Assembly: GCA_904379015.1 (NCBI GenBank)
Contig: CAJFHG010000005.1
Location: forward strand, 32,699-96,698
Source: Candidatus Paralachnospira caecorum
GTDB taxonomy: Bacteria; Bacillota; Clostridia; Lachnospirales; Lachnospiraceae
Reading direction: 5' to 3'
DNA length: 64,000 nt
The position numbers were made by a program, and so were the translations under genes. The notes beneath the pieces were generated by a model that made no database searches, was not told where the DNA came from, and saw only the letters and a program-made list of their open reading frames with translations. Each line of letters starts with the position of its first letter. The stretch's first letter is position 1. This document shows positions 38,247-48,516 of the stretch, one piece after another.

Positions 38247-38993
38247 ATGGTAATGATAAGAGTCAACGATGTGTCGATGCGGTTCCTGATGGCCAATGAC
38301 AATATTACCAGCATTAAGGAATTCGTCACAGCGTTTTTGAAAAGGAAACTGAAGTTCAAAGAGTTCTGGGCGCTGGACCATGTGAGCTTTGAGGTGAACA
38401 AGGGCGAAGTGGTCGGGATCATCGGCCGGAACGGCGCGGGAAAAAGCACCACCCTGAAGATCATTTCCGGTATTCTGAAGCCCACCAGGGGAAATGTGGA
38501 GCGGTATGGGAATATTGTGCCCATGCTGGAGCTGGGATCCGGCTTTGATATGGATCTGAGCGGAAAAGAGAACATCTTTCTGAACGGCGCCATCCTGGGA
38601 TACTCAAAAGAATTCCTGGAAAGCAAATATGATGAGATCCTGGCGTTTTCTGAGCTGGGAGATTTTATATACAGCCCGATCCGGAATTATTCTTCCGGTA
38701 TGCTGATGAGGCTGGCGTTTTCCATCGCGACGGTGGTGGAGCCTGAGATCCTGATCGTGGATGAGATCCTGGCCGTGGGAGATGAAAATTTCCAGAAAAA
38801 GAGCAAGCAGAGGATGATGGAGCTGATGAGCGGCGGCACGACGGTGCTCTTTGTGTCTCACAGCATGTATCAGATCCGGGAAATGTGCGACAGGGTGGTC
38901 TGGCTGGAGGGCGGTACGGTGAAAATGTTCGGCCCGACGGCAGAGGTGTGCGACGCCTATGACATTTCCGGGACCGACCCCAGAAGGCAGTAG
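38247..38993 (+). CDS. ABC transporter ATP-binding protein (Wzt/RgpD/TagH-like, short form)
   Basis: 248 aa; Walker A GIIGRNGAGKST, signature NYSSGMLMRL, Walker B EILIVDEILAVGD; ends soon after the NBD. Confidence 0.93.
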   Translation: MVMIRVNDVSMRFLMANDNITSIKEFVTAFLKRKLKFKEFWALDHVSFEVNKGEVVGIIGRNGAGKSTTLKIISGILKPTRGNVERYGNIVPMLELGSGFDMDLSGKENIFLNGAILGYSKEFLESKYDEILAFSELGDFIYSPIRNYSSGMLMRLAFSIATVVEPEILIVDEILAVGDENFQKKSKQRMMELMSGGTTVLFVSHSMYQIREMCDRVVWLEGGTVKMFGPTAEVCDAYDISGTDPRRQ

Positions 38994-39005
38994 GGGATTT
39001 TAGAA

Positions 39006-39034
39006 TTGAAACGGAATAGTAAAGGTAGTATAAT
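39006..39034 (+). promoter_or_regulatory. Putative sigma-A promoter upstream of the epimerase/rgpF-like genes
   Basis: TTGAAA, 17 bp spacer, TATAAT. Confidence 0.6.
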
Positions 39035-39078
39035 GAGAATAATATAGTTTGTAAAACCAGAGATGACGAGGTGAAAAA

Positions 39079-39930
39079 ATGCAGAAAAGAACGGTATTGG
39101 TAACGGGTGCGAATGGCTATATCGGACGTCATGTTGTGAAGGCACTTCTTGATATGGGAAACCGGGTAATTGCGGACGATCTGGTGCTGGACAACATTGA
39201 TGACAGAGCAGAGAAAATTTCCGTTCCCATTTTTTCAGGCGATGAAGATATTTACGAGCAGCTGGGACGCCCGGATGTGGTGCTGCACATGGCGTGGAGA
39301 AACGGTTTTGTCCATAAGGCGGATTCTCATATCCTGGATCTGCCCGCCCACTATACATTTATCAGGAATCTTCTGAAGGGCGGCCTGCGCCATATCGCGG
39401 TCATGGGAACCATGCATGAGATCGGATACTGGGAAGGAGCCATTGACGAGAATACGCCGGCCAATCCCAGCTCTCTGTATGGAATTTCCAAAAACGCGCT
39501 CAGACAGATGACACTTTTAATGGCTCAGGAGTACGGTGCCGTATGCTACTGGCTGAGAGCCTACTATATTTGCGGAGATGATCTGAAGAGCCACTCCATT
39601 TTTACGACCATCAGCCAGAGAGAGCAGAATGGAGAGGCCACCTTCCCCTTTACAAGCGGAAAGAACCTGTATGATTTTATCGAAGTGGACGTGCTGGCGT
39701 CCCAGATCGCGCACGCGGTCAACCAGGACGAAGTGACTGGCATCATCAACTGCTGCACAGGCGTTCCGGTATCGCTGGCCGATAAGGTCGAGGAGTATAT
39801 CCGGAAAAATGGTTATAAGATCAGACCGGAATACGGCGCTTATCCGGACAGGCCGTATGATTCGCCGGGGGTATGGGGGAATCCTGAAAAAATACAGAAA
39901 ATAATGGGATCAGGCAGCGAAAGGATATGA
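39079..39930 (+). CDS. NAD-dependent epimerase/dehydratase (extended SDR)
   Basis: 283 aa; VLVTGANGYIGRHVVKALLDMG, SSLYGISKNALRQM (YxxxK). Confidence 0.9.
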   Translation: MQKRTVLVTGANGYIGRHVVKALLDMGNRVIADDLVLDNIDDRAEKISVPIFSGDEDIYEQLGRPDVVLHMAWRNGFVHKADSHILDLPAHYTFIRNLLKGGLRHIAVMGTMHEIGYWEGAIDENTPANPSSLYGISKNALRQMTLLMAQEYGAVCYWLRAYYICGDDLKSHSIFTTISQREQNGEATFPFTSGKNLYDFIEVDVLASQIAHAVNQDEVTGIINCCTGVPVSLADKVEEYIRKNGYKIRPEYGAYPDRPYDSPGVWGNPEKIQKIMGSGSERI

Positions 39931-39931
39931 T

Positions 39932-42118
39932 ATGAAGCTTTTACAGGGGACGAAAAACAGAGGAGTCATTTATTTTTTCTATGACGGAGACGGGATCGTG
40001 GACCGCTATGTGACCTGTATGCTCCGAGAAATGAAGAAATGTGTGAAAGATCTCTATGTGGTCATAAACGGCACGCTGACGGATGACAGCAGAGAGACGC
40101 TCCTCGGGCTGACCGACTGTGTGTGGGAAAGAGAAAACAAAGGACTGGATGTGGGCGCTTATCAGTACGCGCTGAAGAGGATCGGCTGGGAGAAGCTGGA
40201 AACCTACGATGAGGTGATCCTCATGAACCACACCATCATGGGGCCTGTTTTCCCTCTGCAGGAAATGTTTGACACGATGGCGGAGCGGGACCTGGATTTC
40301 TGGGGTTCCAATATTTTCTATCAGGTGGATTATGATCCTTACGGACTGATCGAATGCGGTTATATCAGAACACATCTGCAGTCTCATTTTATCGCGGCGA
40401 GACGGTCTCTGGTGAGCAGTGCCGATTACCATGATTACTGGGAAAATATGCCTGTAATGAACAACTATGCGGAATCGGTCGCTTATCATGAGACGTATTT
40501 TACGCATCATTTTTCTGAGCTGGGTTATCAATGGGCCGGATACGCTCATTTTGACGGACTGGATGAATACAGTGAATATCCGCTTTTAAAAGTGCCGGCG
40601 CTGCTCCTGGAGCGGACCAGATGTCCTTTTTTCAAGCGCCGGAGCTTTATGCACAATTATGACGATTTTCTGAATTCCACCGGAGGAGAGTCTACATCAG
40701 AGCTTCTGCGGTTCCTGGAAGAGAAAACCGGTTATGATACAGATCTGATCTGGGAAAATATTCTGCGGACTGCCAATCAGGCCGACATCAAAGCCTGCCT
40801 GAATCTGAATTTTACCGTGGCGTCGGACCATTCTTCGGATATGAAGGCCGTGATCGATGAAAAAAAGGTCGCGTTGATTTATCATTTTTATTATGAGGAC
40901 TGTCTGGAGGAGCTTCTGCACTATGCGTCTTCCATGCCGGAAAACGCGGATATTTATCTGACTGTGGGAAATCCGGAGAAGGAAAAGCTTCTGGAAAAAG
41001 CCTTCGCCTCCTTCCCCAACCGGGTCAGGATCCTGCCGGTGGAAAACAGAGGGCGGGATGTGAGCGCGCTCCTGATCGGAGCCAGGGATGTGGTGTCCCA
41101 GTATGAATACGTCTGCTTCGCGCATGACAAAAAGGTGGTTCAGCTGAAGCCTCAGTCACAGGGGGCTGGCTGGGCCTATAAGTGTTTTGAAAACGTGATG
41201 GGCAGCCGGCATGTGGTCAACAATATCATCCGGCTGTTTGAAGAGAATCCCAGGATGGGGCTGCTGTCTCCGGCACCGCCCAACCATGCGGGATATTATT
41301 CGCTCCTGGGTGAGGAATGGACTGTCAATTTCAAACATGTAAAAGAACTGGCGGAGCGTCTGGGCGTTCATGTGCCCATGGATCCGGACAAGGAGCCGAT
41401 CGCGCCGATCGGCACCATTTTCTGGTTCCGGACGAAAGCCTTTGAGCAGCTGTTCTCAGCCGGCTGGACTTATGAAGATTTTCCGGCGGAGCCCGCCAGG
41501 AACGACGGGACTCTGTCCCATGCCATAGAGCGGTATTATCCTTTCGCGGTTCAGGCCGCCGGTTATTATCCGGCCTGGATTTTCAGCGACCGGGGCGCTT
41601 CTCTGGAGCTTAATAATCTGGATTATATGCTGAGAGAATTCAACAGCATTCTGTACCGGGGCGGCATCGGCGGTCCTGATTATCTGAATACAAGAGCGAA
41701 TCTGGAAAATGTCCTGAAGGAGAACAAAAAGGAGATTTTCCTGACCCCTACTTTATATCTGGATCATGGAAAAGGATATAATGAGACGGAAACGCTGCAT
41801 GTGGCAAACAGGGGAAACAGCGCCTGGCTGAAGGCTGTGTTTGAATGGCCGGAGGGGCAGCCAGACCCCCTCAGGGCGAGATTCGATCCCTGTGAAGAAG
41901 GCGGCGCGGAGCTGAGCGGCGTGAAGATCTTCGCGCTCCTTCCTTCCGGAAAAAGAAAGGAGATTCCGCTTGATGCCTGTGTCTGCAACGGAGCCGTATC
42001 CGGGGACAGGATACGGTTTGAGAACCCGGATCCCTGGATCGATATTTCCTGGAATTGCCGCGGGAGAATATCAGGACTGGAAATACGGGCCAGAGTATCT
42101 CTTTTAGAAGCTGAGTGA
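39932..42118 (+). CDS. Rhamnan synthesis F (RgpF)-family protein, copy 1
   Basis: 728 aa; GVIYFFYDGDGIVDRYVTCML, WERENKGLDVGAYQYAL, VENRGRDVSALLIGARDVV, CFAHDKKV. Confidence 0.88.
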   Translation: MKLLQGTKNRGVIYFFYDGDGIVDRYVTCMLREMKKCVKDLYVVINGTLTDDSRETLLGLTDCVWERENKGLDVGAYQYALKRIGWEKLETYDEVILMNHTIMGPVFPLQEMFDTMAERDLDFWGSNIFYQVDYDPYGLIECGYIRTHLQSHFIAARRSLVSSADYHDYWENMPVMNNYAESVAYHETYFTHHFSELGYQWAGYAHFDGLDEYSEYPLLKVPALLLERTRCPFFKRRSFMHNYDDFLNSTGGESTSELLRFLEEKTGYDTDLIWENILRTANQADIKACLNLNFTVASDHSSDMKAVIDEKKVALIYHFYYEDCLEELLHYASSMPENADIYLTVGNPEKEKLLEKAFASFPNRVRILPVENRGRDVSALLIGARDVVSQYEYVCFAHDKKVVQLKPQSQGAGWAYKCFENVMGSRHVVNNIIRLFEENPRMGLLSPAPPNHAGYYSLLGEEWTVNFKHVKELAERLGVHVPMDPDKEPIAPIGTIFWFRTKAFEQLFSAGWTYEDFPAEPARNDGTLSHAIERYYPFAVQAAGYYPAWIFSDRGASLELNNLDYMLREFNSILYRGGIGGPDYLNTRANLENVLKENKKEIFLTPTLYLDHGKGYNETETLHVANRGNSAWLKAVFEWPEGQPDPLRARFDPCEEGGAELSGVKIFALLPSGKRKEIPLDACVCNGAVSGDRIRFENPDPWIDISWNCRGRISGLEIRARVSLLEAE

Positions 42119-42155
42119 CGATGAAAACAGAGACCAAGGGAGAGAACAGAAGGGT

Positions 42156-44321
42156 ATGAAGCTGAATCGAGGATCAATGAACAGAGCGGTCATTTACTTT
42201 TTTTATGACGGCGAAGGGGTAGTTGACCGCTATGTATCCTATATGCTGAAGGATCTGAAGACCTGTGCCAGGGATATTTATGTGGTAACGAACGGCAGCC
42301 TGACTCCGGAGGGGCGGAAGACCTTTCTGGAATTTACGGACTGTGTATGGGAGCGGGAAAACAAGGGACTGGATGTGGGAGCCTACAGGCACGCGCTGAA
42401 TATGATCGGCTGGGACAAGCTCAGGGAATACGACGAAGTGGTCCTGATGAACCATACGATCATGGGGCCTGTTTATCCGCTCAGGGAAATGTTTGATGAA
42501 ATGGGATCGCGGGATCTGGATTTCTGGGGTTCCAATATTTATTATAGGGTGGGCTTTGATCCCTACGGTATCATTGAGTGCGGGTATATCAGAGAGCACC
42601 TGCAGTCTCATTTTATAGTGGCGCGGAAATCGCTTTTTGACACAGAGGATTACAGAACTTACTGGGATACACTGCCGCCCATCAACAGCTACCGGGAATC
42701 GGTCGCTTATCATGAGACTTATTTTACCCATCACTTTGCCGAACTCGGATACAAATGGGATGCCTACGCTGTCTGGGACGGACTGGAGGATTATGGAGAA
42801 TATCCTCTGCTGCGCAGGCCGGTGGAGCTGATGAAGCGGGCCAGGTGTCCGTTTTTCAAGCGCAGGAATTTTATCCATGATCATTACGGAGATTTCCTCT
42901 GCGCCACCTGCGGAGAGTCCACGCCGGAGCTGATGCGGTTTCTCCGGGAGGAAACAGATTATGACGTGGATATGATATGGGAAAATATCCTGCGTACCGG
43001 GAATATGGCCGATATCGTGACCAGTCTGGATCTGACTTATGTGGTGCCTTCAGGGGAGTCTGAGGGAGCGGATGGGAAAAAGGCAGCCTTTTTCTGCCGG
43101 ATTTCCCGGGAGGACAGTCCGGATCTTTTGCTGCGGTATGCCGCGGCGCTGCCGGAAACGGTGGACTGCTATATCGCGGTATCGGACGAAGAGAAAGAAA
43201 AAGAGGCTGAAAAAGCATTTGAAGCGATCCCCAATAAAACACGGATCTTCCGGACGAAGGAGAAGGACGGCGCCGCCGTACTGGCCGGAGCCCGGGATAT
43301 CATACGGAATTACGAATATATCTGTTTTGCCCGGAGCCCGAAGGATCTTCTGTTAAAACCCCGGTCTCAGGGACTGAGCTGGGCCTGCAGATTTTTTGAA
43401 AATACAATGGGAAGCCCCTCCGTGGCGGAAAATGTGATCCGGCTGTTTGAGGAGAATCCCCGTCTGGGCCTCCTGACGCCGGCGCCGCCCAATCATGGAA
43501 GGTATTATCCTCCTGTTCAGTCCAAATGGGCCGGATGCTGCGAACAGGTAAAACAGACGGCGGAAAGGCTGGGCCTTCATGCTCCCATGTCAGAGGAGAA
43601 GGAACCGGTCGCGCCGCTCGGGGCAGTCTTCTGGTTCAGAAGCCGGGCCATGGAAAAGCTGCTGGCTGCCGGCGGGAACGGCGGGGAACGTTCCGCGGAT
43701 CATGCCGGGAACGGAGAGGAGGGCTCTGACCTGTCAGAATGGCTGTATCCTTTTGTGGTGCAGGACGCGGGATATTACCCTGCCTGGCTTTTCAGCGACA
43801 GGGGAGCGGCCGCGGAGCTGACGGCGCGGAGCTATATGGTCCGGGGGCTGGCGCGGACAGCCCGTGAAAACGGCGTGAAAGGGGCTTTTCATAATGAGGT
43901 GTGCCGCGCTCTGAGCCTCGTGCTGGGACTGGAAAAGGATCAGCAGCTGACGCCTGTTCTTTATCTGGATTACGGCGCGGGCTACAGTGAGGAAGAAACC
44001 CTGCGGGTTGAAAACTGGGGCGAGGCAGGATATCTGGACGCGGATTTTGACTGGCCGGAAGAGAAAGGAGCGCCGCTCCGAGTGCGGTTTGATCCCTGTG
44101 AGCGGGGCCAGGTGGTTCTTGAAGACCTTTCCATTTTCCTGCTGCTTCCTTCCGGAAAGAAAAAAGCGCTGCGTCTTGACGCATGCGCCTGCAACGGTAC
44201 CCGTTCGGGAGACAGCGTACGGTTTGAAGATCCGGATCCATGGGTCGACATTCCCATGAAGGGGAAGAGAAAGACAGAGGGACTGCGGATCCATGCCAGA
44301 GTGTCTTTTTACGGGGAATAG
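42156..44321 (+). CDS. Rhamnan synthesis F (RgpF)-family protein, copy 2 (tandem paralog)
   Basis: 721 aa; collinear with copy 1 throughout (WERENKGLDVGAYRHAL, MNHTIMGPVYPLREMFDEM, SVAYHETYFTHHFAELGY). Confidence 0.86.
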   Translation: MKLNRGSMNRAVIYFFYDGEGVVDRYVSYMLKDLKTCARDIYVVTNGSLTPEGRKTFLEFTDCVWERENKGLDVGAYRHALNMIGWDKLREYDEVVLMNHTIMGPVYPLREMFDEMGSRDLDFWGSNIYYRVGFDPYGIIECGYIREHLQSHFIVARKSLFDTEDYRTYWDTLPPINSYRESVAYHETYFTHHFAELGYKWDAYAVWDGLEDYGEYPLLRRPVELMKRARCPFFKRRNFIHDHYGDFLCATCGESTPELMRFLREETDYDVDMIWENILRTGNMADIVTSLDLTYVVPSGESEGADGKKAAFFCRISREDSPDLLLRYAAALPETVDCYIAVSDEEKEKEAEKAFEAIPNKTRIFRTKEKDGAAVLAGARDIIRNYEYICFARSPKDLLLKPRSQGLSWACRFFENTMGSPSVAENVIRLFEENPRLGLLTPAPPNHGRYYPPVQSKWAGCCEQVKQTAERLGLHAPMSEEKEPVAPLGAVFWFRSRAMEKLLAAGGNGGERSADHAGNGEEGSDLSEWLYPFVVQDAGYYPAWLFSDRGAAAELTARSYMVRGLARTARENGVKGAFHNEVCRALSLVLGLEKDQQLTPVLYLDYGAGYSEEETLRVENWGEAGYLDADFDWPEEKGAPLRVRFDPCERGQVVLEDLSIFLLLPSGKKKALRLDACACNGTRSGDSVRFEDPDPWVDIPMKGKRKTEGLRIHARVSFYGE

Positions 44322-44382
44322 GAATGATTGAAGGATGAAACAGTGAAAATACGGATTCTCTGATAGAGGTGGAGACTGGAGT

Positions 44383-47300
44383 ATGAGAAAAAAACTGATA
44401 TTTGCGGTGCTTGTGCTGATGATGATATGCGGATTCAGCCTGACTGCGGGTGCGGAAGGTCAGGGCAGCCTGACACTCGGGAACCTGCCGGAGATCATCA
44501 TGAACGGCGGAAGGATGGTCAGCGATGAAGCCGGAACCATATATACATCTGATACGCCGGACGGGAGACTGTATGTTTACGAGGACGGGACGGCGGCGCT
44601 TCTGTCCGGCGACCGGGCTTCCTGGCTGAATCTGATTGAAGACCGGCTGTATTATACCGTCTCTGTCGGAAGTGAGACGGTTGTCCGGGAACGGAATCTG
44701 ACAGACGGGACCAGCTCGGATCTTTACAGGACTGGAGAAGAAATCAGGCAGCTCTATGTTTCATCTGACCAGACTCTGTATTATCTGTCCTCCGGCAGGA
44801 TCTGCCGCTATGACCTGGCGGAAAAAACGCTGGAAAGGGAGCAGTTGAAAGGCACAGTCAAAGCCTTTATTCCCCTGGAAACGGGATATATTTACAGCCA
44901 GGGGGCATTTCCCCGGGCAGATGTGTATTATAACGGAAAGCTGCTGGCTGAAGAGGTAAGCTCTTATTATCTGTCAGACGGTCATCTGATTTTTGTATCC
45001 GGCGGCGACACCTTCCAGGCGGAGCTGGACGCGCTTGCGGCAGCCGGAGATCCCGCGTCCGCGGCGGAGCCTTATGATGAAGGGGATTACGCGGATCCGG
45101 CGACGGCCCTTCAGGGCACGGATGAGGAGCAATGCCCTTACTGCGAGGCGGCGGCTGCCGATGTGTCCTGGGTGGAGGAAGAAACTGCCGGTTCCCTGCA
45201 GGCGTATAGCTCTGCCGGTACGGTTTCCGGATTTGATTCCGCCACAGAACGGCAGCAGAATATCGTAAAGCGGGCCAGGCAGATGGCGGAGGTCTCCTGG
45301 ACGCCTTTGCAGGACATTTCCGGCTGGGACAATGCATATACATTTAAGAAGGGGACTTCTTACACCGGGCTTCCCTACGGACAGCCCATAGACGGTGTGT
45401 TCGTTCCCTGGGGAACGACGCTGACCGGGTTTGTCAAGGCGGTCAATGATCTGCAGAGCAAGATGTATACCTCCTATTCGGATTATAATACGTCGATCGC
45501 GCCCTATTATTCCAGTGACTGCAGCTCATTCGTTTCCTGGGCCTGGAATCTGAACGGCCGGAGGACGACCAGAAGCCTTCCCACCTACAGCGACAAGGTC
45601 GCGTCCCAGAGCGTGTACAGCGCGCAGCTGGGCGATTCGTTCATCGCCTACGGCATCCATGCGGTGATGGTGTCGGATGTGGGATATGATTCAGAGGGAG
45701 AAGTGGTTTATATCGAGATCACTGAGTCCACGCCGCCCAAAACGAAGGTGACCCGGTACGGGGAGGGCGGTTCTGAAACGCTGGCGGACCTGCAGAAAAA
45801 ATATCTGGAAGACGGATATATCCTTTACCGTCTGAAGAAACAGTATTCGGTTTCCTATACCCATGACTGCGCGGTTCCCATCGACGGCGATTACTGCGAA
45901 GACTGCGCGGCGCTTACGAAGCCGGTTATTTCAGCCGTGGAGCAGACAGGGGATGGAGCACTGAAGCTTTCCTGGGACAAGGTGGAATACGCGGATGCCT
46001 ACGGCATCCTCCGGTCAGATGATTCCGGAAGCGGGTTCGCGTGGGTCGGGACAGCCTGGGAGCTTTCCTATACGGATGAGGATGTCCGGGCGGGAGATAC
46101 TTATCAGTACCAGGTATTTCCCATGCGGTACATAAACGGGGTCTGGGTCAGCGGCCCGCACTCAGATACGACAGAGCTTCCCTGTATGGAGGCGCCGGAG
46201 AAACCGACCATTACGGCTTCGGCAGATGCGCTGACGATATCCTGGCCGGCAGTGGAGAATGCCGGCGCCTATGGGATCGTGCGGGCCGAGGCGCCGGAAG
46301 GCCCTTATGTCTGGCTCGGTTCAGTGGGCACAACCAGCTATACGGATGAGACAGCGGAGCCGGAAACGGTATATTATTATAAAGTCTATGCTGCTCACGC
46401 CACAGACAAAGGATGGCTGAACAGTGCCTATTCTGAAGCAAAGGCGGCGATTACAGTACTGCCGCCGGTCCGGAATGTGCAGACAGAGCCGGGCGCGGGA
46501 AATGCGGCTGTGAAGCTCACCTGGACGGCGCAGCCCCATACGTCAGCCTACGGGATCATGCGCGCGGAGTCAGAAAACGGTCCTTACAGCTGGATCGCTT
46601 CTGTAGGAGGGACATCCTATACGGACCAGGGGCTGAAGACGGGACAGACCTATTATTATAAAATTTATGCGAGCGCGCTGCTGGACGGAACATGGTATAA
46701 CGGCGCCCTGTCCAGTCCGGTTCCGGGCGAGGCGCTCCGGGCTCCAGCCTCTGTGCAGGTGAAAAGCTATGAAGGAAATGCCTTTCAGATCAGCTGGGAA
46801 CCGGTGGAAGGCGCGGATCTCTATCGGGTCTATTATGCGGACTCAAGAGGAGGCGCGCTGACAGAGGCTGCGACTGTGAGCGGCACGGAATATCTTCACA
46901 GAGGCTTTGAGGAGGGAGATCGGGTCTATTATGTGATTCAGTCTCTCTGTTATGTGGATGGTCTCTGGGGAGGCGGAGGTTATACCGGCTACACAGAAGG
47001 CGTACTGAAGATGCCGGCTCCGACAGGAATCAAAACCGGGCCGGGAAGGGGAGATTATACCGTCAGAATTTCCTGGGATCCGGTGCCGAAGGCAACCATG
47101 TATGGGATCATGCGCGCGGATTCAGAGGAAGGGCCTTATGAGTGGATCGGCCTTTCAGACAGTCTGGAATTTACAGATGTCAGACATGTTCTGGACGGAA
47201 ATCTTGATACGCGGTGCTATTACAAAGTCTATGCGACCAGGCGGGTAAACGGAGGCTGGGACAACGGAGAGATGTCCGATGCAGTGCCGGGAAGCGTATG

Positions 47301-48492
47301 CGGAGCGCCTGAGAATCTTTCTGTGATCACACAGACTGCCAGTTCCATGAAGCTTTCCTGGGATCCGGTTCCCGATGCGACGGGCTACGCGGTCTTTCGG
47401 GATGCGGGACAGGGATATGTCCTTCTGGGGATCATCAGTCAGACGGAATATACGGACAGTGACTGCATACTGGGCGGCACTTATACCTATATGATCCGTT
47501 CGGTCGCCAATGTAAATGGATACTGGGGATATGGATTGTATTCAAAACCTGTTTCGGCGGTGCTGATCCCGCAGACCCCCGCCGGACTTTTTGCGGAACC
47601 GGACTGGGATACGCAGGCAGTGAATATAAGCTGGGAAGCAGCGCCGGGGGCCAGTACTTATGGGATCCTGCGGGCAGAGAGCGAAGACGGACCATATGAA
47701 TGGCTGGGCGCGGTGAACAGCCTGAGCTACCGGGATACGTCCTGCCAGGCAGGGAAGACCTATTATTATAAGGTTTACGGAGCGGCGTTGGGGACGGATG
47801 GCGTCTGGTACAACAGCGCGAACAGCGGAGCGGCAGCTGCGGAAGCCCCCCGGATCAAGGCGCTGGGCGTGGATGTTTCCTACTATAACGGGAACATCGA
47901 CTGGCAGCAGGTGGCGGACAGCGGAGTATCCTTTGCCATGATCCGGATTGGTTACAGGCGGAATGCGGACGGCGTGATCATTGAGGACGTATGCGCCGCC
48001 CAGAACATCCGGGGCGCTCTTGACGCGGGACTTGAGGTTGGCGTTTATTTCTTTTCTACAGCCGTCAATGAGGCGGAAGCCATAGAAGAAGCCGCGTGGA
48101 CAGTGAATTATATCAAAGATTATCATATTACATTTCCGGTCGCGTATGACTGCGAAGGATACAATGACGAGACAAGCCGTATGTATCAGGCAGGTCTGAC
48201 CATTGATCAGAGATCCTGGCATGCCAGTGTTTTTCTGACCACTGTGGCCGGACAGGGGTATACGCCTATGATGTACGGCAGCAGTTATCATCTGACCAAC
48301 AGCTGGAGAATCGAACATCTGGAGCAGAATTATCAGATCTGGGTGGCGCAGTGGCCGTCAGAGGTTCCTGTTTATCCGGATGAAGGCAGTTCAAGTTATG
48401 GAAGGACACACAAAATGTGGCAGTATACGGACAGGGGAACTGTGCCCGGAATTTCCGGAGCAGTAGATCTGGATGTATTTTATTATGAGTAG
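44383..48492 (+). CDS. Secreted wall hydrolase: DUF5050-like N-terminus, NlpC/P60-like domain, seven FN3-like repeats, C-terminal GH25 lysozyme
   Basis: 1369 aa; signal peptide; SSDCSSFVSWAWNLNGRRTTRSLPTYSDK...GIHAVMVSDVGY; GH25 KALGVDVSYYNGNIDWQQVADSGVSFAMIRIGYR...FPVAYDCEGYND...MWQYTDRGTVPGISGAVDLDVFY. Confidence 0.87.
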   Translation: MRKKLIFAVLVLMMICGFSLTAGAEGQGSLTLGNLPEIIMNGGRMVSDEAGTIYTSDTPDGRLYVYEDGTAALLSGDRASWLNLIEDRLYYTVSVGSETVVRERNLTDGTSSDLYRTGEEIRQLYVSSDQTLYYLSSGRICRYDLAEKTLEREQLKGTVKAFIPLETGYIYSQGAFPRADVYYNGKLLAEEVSSYYLSDGHLIFVSGGDTFQAELDALAAAGDPASAAEPYDEGDYADPATALQGTDEEQCPYCEAAAADVSWVEEETAGSLQAYSSAGTVSGFDSATERQQNIVKRARQMAEVSWTPLQDISGWDNAYTFKKGTSYTGLPYGQPIDGVFVPWGTTLTGFVKAVNDLQSKMYTSYSDYNTSIAPYYSSDCSSFVSWAWNLNGRRTTRSLPTYSDKVASQSVYSAQLGDSFIAYGIHAVMVSDVGYDSEGEVVYIEITESTPPKTKVTRYGEGGSETLADLQKKYLEDGYILYRLKKQYSVSYTHDCAVPIDGDYCEDCAALTKPVISAVEQTGDGALKLSWDKVEYADAYGILRSDDSGSGFAWVGTAWELSYTDEDVRAGDTYQYQVFPMRYINGVWVSGPHSDTTELPCMEAPEKPTITASADALTISWPAVENAGAYGIVRAEAPEGPYVWLGSVGTTSYTDETAEPETVYYYKVYAAHATDKGWLNSAYSEAKAAITVLPPVRNVQTEPGAGNAAVKLTWTAQPHTSAYGIMRAESENGPYSWIASVGGTSYTDQGLKTGQTYYYKIYASALLDGTWYNGALSSPVPGEALRAPASVQVKSYEGNAFQISWEPVEGADLYRVYYADSRGGALTEAATVSGTEYLHRGFEEGDRVYYVIQSLCYVDGLWGGGGYTGYTEGVLKMPAPTGIKTGPGRGDYTVRISWDPVPKATMYGIMRADSEEGPYEWIGLSDSLEFTDVRHVLDGNLDTRCYYKVYATRRVNGGWDNGEMSDAVPGSVCGAPENLSVITQTASSMKLSWDPVPDATGYAVFRDAGQGYVLLGIISQTEYTDSDCILGGTYTYMIRSVANVNGYWGYGLYSKPVSAVLIPQTPAGLFAEPDWDTQAVNISWEAAPGASTYGILRAESEDGPYEWLGAVNSLSYRDTSCQAGKTYYYKVYGAALGTDGVWYNSANSGAAAAEAPRIKALGVDVSYYNGNIDWQQVADSGVSFAMIRIGYRRNADGVIIEDVCAAQNIRGALDAGLEVGVYFFSTAVNEAEAIEEAAWTVNYIKDYHITFPVAYDCEGYNDETSRMYQAGLTIDQRSWHASVFLTTVAGQGYTPMMYGSSYHLTNSWRIEHLEQNYQIWVAQWPSEVPVYPDEGSSSYGRTHKMWQYTDRGTVPGISGAVDLDVFYYE
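45918..47855 (+). repeat. Seven FN3-like repeats within the GH25 protein
   Basis: Repeated AYGIxRAExxxGPYxWxGSVxxTSYTDxxxxxGxTYYYKVYA units alternating with a second class. Confidence 0.8.
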
Positions 48493-48516
48493 AAAAAGTA
48501 GTAAAGAAGGAGGAAA

